NCBI GenBank assembly: GCA_943704495.1 | Contig: CALSCR010001156.1 | Span: forward strand, 1 to 24,526 | Direction of reading: 5' to 3' | Length of the DNA stretch: 24,526 nucleotides | DNA from: Pigoraptor chileana | Taxonomy: Eukaryota; Opisthokonta; Filasterea | Shown here: positions 10,486 to 19,400 of the stretch, in pieces | Layout of the letters: every line of letters begins with the position of its first letter | Numbering within the stretch: the first letter of the stretch is position 1 | Made by a program: the position numbers and the translations under genes | The notes under the pieces: model-generated | What the model was told of the DNA's origin: nothing | The model's input: only the letters and a program-made list of their open reading frames with translations | Databases searched by the model: none

Positions 10486-12633
10486 CTACATCCCAGCCAA
10501 CAAAAACGACACCGCCATTGTCGCCACAAAGTTTATCGCGACACCAAACAACACGTGCGCTCCAGCTGCATCTGACGACGCATCGAGCATGTCTTCCGTC
10601 TGTATGCCAAGCACCGCCCACTCAACGTATGGCTGCATCGTTGCTGTGAGCACATTTTTCGTAATGTCGACTGACTGTGCCGTTGGGAAGAGCCACACTT
10701 TGGTCGCGTCATCATAGCGCGCAAAACGAAGCGAGGTTTCGGCAACGCTCGCATCCTTCCAGCGCGAATCGTCATATCTGAAGGTCATTGTGAGTGTGAA
10801 TGCGTCTGTCGGTGCATCCATCACCGCAACGCCAGTGTCGACAACGCCGCCGTCGGTGGTGAGGTCGCCCTTTGTGGCATACAGCCTCAGAAACACGCCG
10901 ACGCCGCCACGCCCAGGAGGCAGCGTCCGGACAGTGCGCTCGGCACGATAGACGGCGATGAACGTGGGTGATGACACTGTGACATCGACAGAGAGTCCGA
11001 ATGGAAAGATGAGCGTTGTTTTGGATGTTGTGTCGGTAGATGAAGGCACAATGGGTTGCTGTCTCGAGTACTGCGCAAGGGTAGCTGCATCCGCGCTTGC
11101 GACTGCGAGGAAATATCGGCCCGAATCCGTGAGCGTAATGTCGAATGAGCGCAGTTGGGATGCCGTGCTGGTGGTATCGATGGCACGAACTGTCTCACAA
11201 TCGCCTTCATAAGCGTCTGCGCATCTCAATGCGACAATCCTCCATCCGCTCGCAATGGCACTAGTTATGACGTCGGTATTTTGCGTGTGGATTGTAAGTG
11301 TGCCGGCGACGAACGCCCTTGTCGGATCGACTTCAAGTGTGTATCCCTGCACGCTGTTTTCGGCATCCATTGCGACGATGGTGTGCATGGGCGGGACTGT
11401 CGTCAGTCCCTTTGCGATGGCGGTAAGGCGCATTCTGGAATTCTCGGTGGGCGTTGTTGCGATGGAGAGCGATGGGGCAATGTCGGGCGATGCAATTCCA
11501 ACACTGTGAAACTTGATGACCGTCTTATCACCCGCGGAAGCACCAGATGTTAGTGGGAGCCATTCACCGAGTGTCTGGACACCGGTCTGTTGAGCAAACA
11601 GCCCGAACACCCACACGTGACTGCGTCCTCCCTGTGATGCAGTGGGTGCGACTTCTCCCGGCGCCCACTGTCCGCCAACAGTCCCCGCAGAGGCATCCGC
11701 CGTCGACGCCAATCGCAGCCATGCAGGAGTCGTGGATGATGTCGACAGGATTTCCCATCGCAACTGAGACGGCGTCGGTGAGGGAGGACTCATCGCCGCC
11801 AACGTGAGAGCATATGGCAGAGACATCGTCAGTGCAAATTCACCCGCAGAAAGCGAGCCTACCGATGCGTCAGATGGTTCAATGTTGACGACAATGTACG
11901 TGTTGAGGGACACGTGCGCGCCGCCGGGGTCAGAGAACGTCGACGGCACTTTATCGCGCTTTGATACCATTAATCGCGGCCTTGCAGATGTGCGCACGGC
12001 GCCCGTCTCCGCAACTGCTACAGAGAGACCCCCCGGTAGACTGAAATTGGCGGGCGATGTCGTCAGCGTGCGCCACTCGCCATACCCGGATGCGACGGCT
12101 CCCCCGCGCGGCGCCGTGGCAATGGTATAAGAACCCGTTGTTATGCTGTCAACGTTGACGCGGCTGTCGATTGCACTGTAGACGGCGCGATCCATAGTCG
12201 CATAGCCGAGCCCCGTGCCGTCGACCTTGAGGAGGTACACATCTTGAGAGGATGCTTGATCTTGTGTGAGAAGCAGCGTGGCAGTGGATAGTTTGAGCAT
12301 TTGAAATTCGCCACCGTCAGCCCTGTCTATGCGGTATCCGACGACCCCTAGCGATGACGACACCGCTGTATATGGCGCGGGAAGCGCAGGCTGCGGATGC
12401 AAGACGGCAAAGATGCGGATCGTTGTTGCAGTGGCCGATTGTACGGTGATGGTGGCCCCTGATGCTTCGCCTCGGATCTGGATCTGCGTGATAATGCCTG
12501 GGAGCAGTGCGAGATCATTTCCAAAGTCGCTGACGATTATGAGATCGCCCGTAGCTGTGCACTGTCGACACAGTGTGAGTAGGATTAGAAATGTGGAGAA
12601 AAGGCCAACTGCGATTGCGGGAGTTGATTTCAT
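10486..12633 (-). CDS. Secreted, probably GPI-anchored surface protein of unknown family (gene C, no introns)
   Basis: One uninterrupted reading frame of 715 residues ends in TAG at 10488-10486. From the ATG at 12633 it opens with a classic signal peptide: Met-Lys, a hydrophobic core (AVGLFSTFLILLTLC), then a small-residue cleavage region (CTATG). An in-frame ATG 57 bases upstream (12690) would add 19 polar residues in front, so the later start is preferred. The last 24 residues are hydrophobic and follow a run of small residues (DASSDAAG), the usual GPI-attachment layout. In between is Thr/Ser/Ala-rich, beta-strand-like sequence. Near residues 620-680, Trp and hydrophobic spacing (DDATKVWLFPTAQSVDI, then YVEWAVLG) resembles beta-sandwich modules of adhesins. 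No named domain is recognised. It lacks introns, unlike three of the four other genes. It diverges from gene D. Adhesion or coat function is inference only. Confidence 0.85.
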   Translation of the reverse strand: MKSTPAIAVGLFSTFLILLTLCRQCTATGDLIIVSDFGNDLALLPGIITQIQIRGEASGATITVQSATATTIRIFAVLHPQPALPAPYTAVSSSLGVVGYRIDRADGGEFQMLKLSTATLLLTQDQASSQDVYLLKVDGTGLGYATMDRAVYSAIDSRVNVDSITTGSYTIATAPRGGAVASGYGEWRTLTTSPANFSLPGGLSVAVAETGAVRTSARPRLMVSKRDKVPSTFSDPGGAHVSLNTYIVVNIEPSDASVGSLSAGEFALTMSLPYALTLAAMSPPSPTPSQLRWEILSTSSTTPAWLRLASTADASAGTVGGQWAPGEVAPTASQGGRSHVWVFGLFAQQTGVQTLGEWLPLTSGASAGDKTVIKFHSVGIASPDIAPSLSIATTPTENSRMRLTAIAKGLTTVPPMHTIVAMDAENSVQGYTLEVDPTRAFVAGTLTIHTQNTDVITSAIASGWRIVALRCADAYEGDCETVRAIDTTSTASQLRSFDITLTDSGRYFLAVASADAATLAQYSRQQPIVPSSTDTTSKTTLIFPFGLSVDVTVSSPTFIAVYRAERTVRTLPPGRGGVGVFLRLYATKGDLTTDGGVVDTGVAVMDAPTDAFTLTMTFRYDDSRWKDASVAETSLRFARYDDATKVWLFPTAQSVDITKNVLTATMQPYVEWAVLGIQTEDMLDASSDAAGAHVLFGVAINFVATMAVSFLLAGM

Positions 12634-12985
12634 TTTCAAGATTATACCATGGGCAGCGTGTGTTTCGGTCTTTGAATTATGCATTCGCATTCGGCTTTGC
12701 TACCAGTACTTATACAATGTACGGCTGGGTGATGCAAGTTTTGAAAGCCGATTTGGTCACCTTCAGCAGGCCGGTCAATCCCCTCCTACACGTGTGTATG
12801 TGTTGTGTGTGTGTGCTTTGTGGGCTGTGTATGTCTTGTATGCCGTGTCAGTATACGTGCAGGTATGTGTCGTGTTCTTGTTCGCTGCACACACAGTACA
12901 CGCAGCACAACAAATCGTGCCGTTGACCGTCAGTCTAATGGCACGTTCCAGCCATTTTTTCGACCTTTCAGATCTGCGTTTGTAG

Positions 12986-13027
12986 CGAGATTTCGGCAAT
13001 GCCTAATCTTAACCGAGATTTCGGCAA
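12986..13027. repeat. 14-base direct repeat, 28-base period
   Basis: CGAGATTTCGGCAA occurs at 12986-12999 and again at 13014-13027. It contains CGAGATTTCG, which is nearly self-complementary. It lies in the promoter region shared by genes C and D and could be a paired protein-binding site. Confidence 0.8.
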
Positions 13028-13036
13028 ATATATAGC

Positions 13037-13059
13037 GTAGGGTTAGTGTGCAACCCTAC
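13037..13059. repeat. Perfect 8-base inverted repeat with telomere-like sequence
   Basis: GTAGGGTT (13037-13044) and AACCCTAC (13052-13059) are exact reverse complements around a 7-base spacer; CCTAA follows. The motif resembles TTAGGG/CCCTAA telomere units and the plant telo-box, but there are only one or two units on each arm, so it is not a telomere array. Confidence 0.75.
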
Positions 13060-13365
13060 CCTAAGCCCACTGATCGTAACGCGGGAGTGAAAGCAGCGCC
13101 AACACTACTGTAGGGTCGCGCTTTCATACATCCTTCTTTATGCGAAGCAGGCGTTCAACTATTCTGCGTCTGCATTCCCTACTTTATACGTCTCTATATT
13201 CGCTTTGCTTTGAAGAGTGTTACTGGTCGAGACAGCAACGGCACCGCATAGTTGGGAAATCCATCAGTGAGGTCGAGGCACTTAAAGGATGCGCAAGTGA
13301 GGTCGAATTGCCGGTTCGCGGCTGACTACTCCGCTCAGCCTGACCTCCACTTTCCGCTTGGATAC

Positions 13366-13401
13366 ATGTCGCGGGGGTCTCGACATGTCTTTCGCCCATG
13401 A
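13366..13401 (+). promoter_or_regulatory. Short upstream ORF overlapping the gene D start codon
   Basis: An ATG at 13366 opens 11 codons ending in TGA at 13399-13401. It is out of frame with the gene D ATG at 13385 and overlaps it. If the transcript starts upstream of 13366, this could lower translation of the helicase. No mapped transcript start is available. Confidence 0.35.
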
Positions 13402-16400
13402 GAAAGATGGCGCCTTTGATGAATATTCGTGGCGCACTGTTGGTCAGAGTACGGAGGATGCAATCGATCTTACGCGAGTCGACGACTCTCCCGTCGCGGT
13501 TACGCCAAAGTATACTTCAGACACAAAAGCTGCGATAGAGGGGGTCATTGTTCCGCGCATGTCTGTCGAAGAAGTTGCCGATGAAGATGGTATCGAAGTC
13601 GGTCTTCTGCGGCGTCATGGCGACGCTCGAGAAAGTGGCACAACGTGGGATAATCCTTTTGCCGTTCAGGTGAAAAGTGAGGATGCGAACGAAGACGCGC
13701 CGTCGCACGAAAAAGACGCACACTGCAAAGTGGATGCGGATGCGGGTGGCTATTGCGAAGTTATTGGTGATGATGACATAAGGCAGGGTGACCCGCTCAA
13801 AGATGACCAAGTGGAAGAGTCGGAGGCAACGAGTAACGAGGGTGAACGAACACGCCTTGCATCTCTCCTGGCTTCAACTGTGGAGGAGGATAAGCTGACA
13901 TTCTATGCCGAGGTGAGATGGCGTTTTGTTCATACTGAAGTGTGCTCTGTGTGAGAGTCAGCTTGCTATTGCGCTACATCTGTGAACACTGCGTATCGAG
14001 TAATCGAGTAACCCCCCTGTCATATCTGACATCAAGCACGCATATGCGAACGGATGCTTACGCTCTCTCCATAGTGCGATGTCTATCTCCTCACCATAAC
14101 CTTCTTTGGTTACTGATTTACAACCCAGGCATTGCCGTTTATGACGCGATTACCGCCACTGTCTTCGTGCGCGCATCAAGCGTTTCTCAGAGAGCTCGTC
14201 TTTCTCCTCAGCATTCCCGATATAATTTCCGGTACGCACATTGCTGCACCGTGTGTCTCTCATAAGTGTGCATGTTATTGTGTTCGTTTACTGATATGCC
14301 ACTCTTTGTTTTTGTGTACTGTTGCGAAAGGCCATATGTGTGTATGTGTTACGTTGTGGCTGGTATCCACGACAGAATATTCACAAAGCGGGAGCTAATG
14401 CGTTTTTGTGGGATTCCACGGGCACAACGCCCAAGATATCGACTTATGTCCTACGTCTCTCTAATCCAACACACACTCTTTCCTCACCCCTTTGTTCTCA
14501 TCTTGTCACAGAGCGTGAGGACATCCGGGCGTGGCGTGACAAACTGCACTCTGATCTTTCTCGCTGCACGGACTGTGTGGACGCATACCACCATGCAATC
14601 GACTGGCTTACCACCGCCGCCTCCGACAGAGACTCGTCAAAAGCCTTCCGTCAGTACATTGACAAGGACGACATCACACGCGTGGCGAATCTGCTTCAAT
14701 CTACGATGCACTCATCTGGATTGGCAACGCATGCCCAAGATAGGCAAGGAGCGACTCGCCGTGCTCCAGAACGGCAACCCGGCCCACTCCAGGATGCCAT
14801 AAAAGTGCTTAAGACCGCTTCATATGAGGCTGTGCGTTATCTGGGGATGCACATTGGGCGCAATGTGAAGTTGCGCGGATTGGTGGGACGTGCGCTGTCC
14901 GTTCTGTCTCAAAGGGGTGTATATGACGGCGAGTCAGAGCTTGCCTGGGGAAGTCACCTGAACCCAGGCAGTGCTACGGCATGGACACTGCTGTGGCATT
15001 GCGATGCACGCGTGCGGGACAGGGCGAGGGCGCAGCTGGATAGGTTGGGAGTGTGCTGTATGTGTGTGTGTGTGTCTATTTGCGTGTGCGTGTTTATGTA
15101 AATGCAGATGTCCCGGTGGGGTTGTGTGTGCGCGCGTATGTGTTTATATGCATGCCTGTTTGTCCCCAACATGCCAAAAAATGATATGCGTGTGTTTTAT
15201 TCCATCGAATGACGTGTTCTTCTCGTTTGCTTCTGCGCCCACACGTCACCATCCCACACTTACAACACACGGACCACACATATACCAATACAGAGCCGCA
15301 AAAATCGACGCTGGCTCCATCAGCAGTGTGATCACCGCCACCGCGTGGGCGGTGGATGCAACATTCGGCGAGATTGATGAGGGAGTCAACGGCGTCGATC
15401 CATTCTTTGGAAGCCGCGCAAAGCGTAACCGATTCGTTGCACTTCTCATACTAATGCGGCGGATGAACTCTGCCGCACTCGGCATCTTTCTGTCGGAGGC
15501 AGTGCGACTGGACAGGCTCGTTGCAGCAATCGCAGATGCGGCATCTGCTACGGATGCTCAGCTTGACGACAAGGAAAACATGGTCGATGCGACCGTGGCA
15601 TGCCTCGATTTGGTTCTCGGAAGGCTCTCGATCGGCGTGCCTTACCCATTTGAGAAGCGACCGCTCGCGCAGTTGGCCCTCATGTCTCCATTTTTGGAAA
15701 TAGCCGTTGCACTCTGGGCTGCCGTTTCGTCAACCAACCCCGATCCCTTTCCTGTTAAGGCGTCTGGCAACATCAGTGCTGCGCGCGTTCTCGAATGCAT
15801 CCTCCGCCATTGTCTCGTCGTCATGTGCCAGTCCTCCTCTGCAGACTTTGCGTCGAACAATCGGTCTGATGGAAGCAAACCCGCAGTTGGCATCATGGAC
15901 TCTGCTGTCGAAATAGTTGCATTTGTGGTGCGCGAGTGTGCGCGTGCACGCGTGTCCGTGCCGTGCGTGCGTGCAGCCGTTGTGGGGTCCGCCAATGAAG
16001 TCGGCTGGGCCGGTGGATTGGCCATGTGCGGAGCATTTCGGCATCTCCACAGTAACGAACACACCCACCAACACGGCGCATCCGGTGCATCCGGGGCCGC
16101 TGGCATGAAATCTGCATCACATCACAACGACGGGGGATCCTCCCATCGCCCACTGCTCGTCTCTTCATCGTGCTGTCACTTGGCGTGGGCTGCATTGGAA
16201 GAGTACGCCACTTCCGCGTGCAAATGTGTGGCCACCCGCCACAATTCCACGGAAACGGCACAGCCCGTTTCAATCTCACTCGCGCCACTGACCGAGCTGC
16301 TCTCTCTCAGACACGACGGCGATGCACTGCGACTCATCATGCTCGCATTGAAATGCAATTCCGATATGGCGGGTGTCTTTCGGACGCAGCCGTTGAGTGT

Positions 16401-19400
16401 GTCGTCGGAACCATTTTCCGTTACCGACGATGTGACGGCATGCCGCATTAAACTTGCGTCGCGGATGGGAGACGTGTCCCGCAGTGTCGCTGGGCGAGCT
16501 GAGATTGTTTCGCGCCTATTTTCGTCGGACGAAACGCTGCCGATGGTTGCAGCCGCATGCGCATCTCCCTGTCTTGAGCTGGCTTCGGCAGGAGCGCACG
16601 TGATATGCGACTATCTCTCCACACGTGCCATCACTTCGCCAGACGCGTCGACTGACCTCGCCGCGCGCATGCTGCAGTGCAGAGTGAAAGCGCGCACCGT
16701 CGCCGATCTGGGACGCCGTCCCTCGCTGGATGACGCCATCGTCGAGTGTGTGCTTGCACTTGGACAATGGCTGCCCGTTTTGCTTGAACGGTGCAGCGGA
16801 AGCGACCCATCATCAGCCCCCGCCGTCCCAGGAGAACCATCGCCCGATAACCCAATGTGGGCGCCCGCCCTCTCCTTTGTGCGTGCGCTGTTCGACGGAG
16901 CCGTGCGAGCTCTGAAAGAAAGGTGCGCCGTCCCATTTCACAATGTCCGCAGGTCGGTTGGGCTGTCTGTAAAGCCAACAACCGCACAGCGCATTGCAGT
17001 GTTGAGTGCCCTCGACAGAGCCGAACAAGGGAGGTCAAAGAGCGCATCGGAAACTCCCTCCTTTCCGACAACGCCCGTAAAATCGGTCGCAAACGCACCA
17101 ACGCCGCTTCTCCCAACCAGCGCAGTTACAGGAAAATCGGAAAACCCGCCCGCCCACGTGACTGCCGCAACCACAGCACCCAGCGTGGCTTCTGTTCCTG
17201 CACGTGCACTTACACCAGAACTCCCGCCAAAGAAGACGAGTCTGCACTTGAGCGCTGCCCAGCCCGCGCGTGCACGCACCGGCCCCGTCAAAGTGATGAG
17301 CCTTGAGGAAGTTCGCCGCCTTGATGCAGCCAAAGGGACCGTAGCTCGCAAGACAAATCCTTACGGCGCGGGCGTGACCGTTGCAAGCGCACCTCCCAAT
17401 AGCCTCCCTCAGCGAAGTGGCACATACACAGCGCCACACAACATTGTGCCGGCAAGAGGATCAAATGCTGTTGCGGGGCCGCCCGTTAGTGCGCCCAGTG
17501 CACGACAGCCCAGCGTATTTGCAGGGAGTGGAAAAGCAGCGGCGGTCACGTCAGTTGCGGCTGCTCCAGTGCCGATTGTGAGGCCAGCACCGACACCGAT
17601 ATTCCCCCCGCAGCAGCCACGTGAGTCCTCTCCCTTTGGCGGCGGATCCGACCGAAGTGACACTCAAACGCGGGGCGCTGCAGTTGTCCCGCAAGAGTTC
17701 TACTCGTCTGTATTTCTACTACCTCTGTGTAAGGGCGGCGGTGGCGGTGCAGGCGTCTTGCAACGCGACACTGATGATGTGCTGAGTGTTATTCCCACTT
17801 CGTTTTCAAGCGAGGCTGCGTTCCGGAGGTACTTCATGGACCTACTCAAGCTGGAATTGCAAGAGTCGCTGCTTGGAGAACTGCAGCGGTGGCAGTCAAA
17901 GCGGCGGTACAGGCTCCGCTTCATGTCCGAGTCTGCAACAACCACCCCGGATGGGTTTGTGGATTTCAAAATGGCGACGGTGGATCGTGCCTCGGGTGTG
18001 TCGATGGGCGGCGACTCTTCATCCCTCGGCGGCGATTTCGGCGATAATGACATTGTTTTGTTGTGGCAAGGTGCAAATGATCCGTTCAAGGCTGAGGACA
18101 CTGCGAGACTGCTGTCCGTGGTTCTCGGTGGAAACAGACGTGCGGGGAGTGTAAGCATGCGTGCACAGCGGCGGATGATGGGAGAGTGTTCTGCGATTGT
18201 TCTCGACCGTGCGGCCTCTGCTGCGCGCGCTTTTAAGAGCGTGGCGACGCTGCCACAGAACTGGGTGAGGCGCCTCGTCTCGCCCGTGTGTGAACTTCCG
18301 CGGTCAATTGTACCGCCCGAGGAGCCGAATCCTGGGTGGATGGACGCAATTGGTGTGCATCTCAATGAGGGTCAGCGAATGGCGGTGAAGTCTGCATTGT
18401 CAGTAAAGGAGGGACTTGCGCTGTGGCAGGGGCCGCCGGGTACTGGAAAGTGGGTGTTTGCGTGTGTGCTAGTAATCGGTCTGTCGCTGTTGTTGCGCAG
18501 CACGGATTGCAGATTGAGTTGGTTGAGCCTGATACTCACACGCACCAACGCACACCCACACACAGACACGCACACACACACACACTTATAATAGACAGAC
18601 ACACACACACACACACCCGTAACACACACACGCGCGCAAGCAAACAAACTAAATTATCGCTCGCAATTCCATGCATTTCTTCTTCCGCTTGAACAGAACG
18701 AAGACCGTTCTTGCGTTTCTCGGCCTCGCGCTGCGCCCGCCAACTGATCCGAATGGCATGCACACCAAAGTGCTTCTTTGTGCTCCATCGAACGCAGCCG
18801 TGGAGGAGGTCGTGCGTCGCATTCGCAGAGACGGACTCGTCGGTTGTGACGGACGCAAATTCTTCCCCGAAATGCTGCATCTCACCATGCGCGACACACA
18901 CGACGATGCCGACAACAACAACGCCGGGGCACAGGCACACGAGACGGAAGCACAGCTGATTGAACTGAACGAACGCCTCGGCATGATGCAGTTGGCGTCA
19001 CGTGAGGATCCCGAAAATGCGGCATCCTTGGCGGAGGAAATTGCGTACTTGAGCGCACAAATTCGTTCTCTTGAAGCGTCTCTGATGGGTCGTGCCGAGG
19101 CGGGCGTGGACGCAGCGACGGAGCGGCGGCAGCGTGAAGAGAAAATGTCAAAATGTGAGCTCGTGTGTTGCACGCTCAGTTCCGCGGGCAACATGGCCCT
19201 CTGGCGGTCCCCAAAGCGCTTCGAGTGGATTGTTGTGGACGAAGCGGCGCAAAGTATCGAACCCGAGACTCTTATTCCGATATCTGCCCACCGGTGTCCT
19301 CGCATGCTTCTTGTGGGCGACCCGCGCCAGCTTCCCGCCACAGTCGTCTCTGCCGTGGCAAAGAAAAACGGACTCGGACAGAGCCTGTTTGAACGCATCA

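Larger units (their letters stand above)
12634..13384. promoter_or_regulatory. Divergent promoter region between genes C (-) and D (+)
   Basis: No supported coding exon. It must contain the upstream regions of both genes. It holds a GT-rich tract (about 12790-12875) followed by an AC-rich stretch (about 12886-12912), a 14-base direct repeat (12986-12999 and 13014-13027), a perfect 8-base inverted repeat with telomere-like sequence (13037-13059), and an 11-base direct repeat (13266-13276 and 13296-13306). The GT-then-AC order matches the introns of gene D, so part of it may be a 5'-UTR intron. Confidence 0.5.

Noticed and set aside
13290-13330. Possible tRNA B-box (CCGGTTCGCGGC)
   Set aside because: No matching A box, acceptor stem or anticodon arm can be built around it.
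13942-14265. Small + strand frame between the first exons of gene D
   Set aside because: It lies mainly in intron 1 of gene D; the supported exon 2 (14129-14231) is in another frame.
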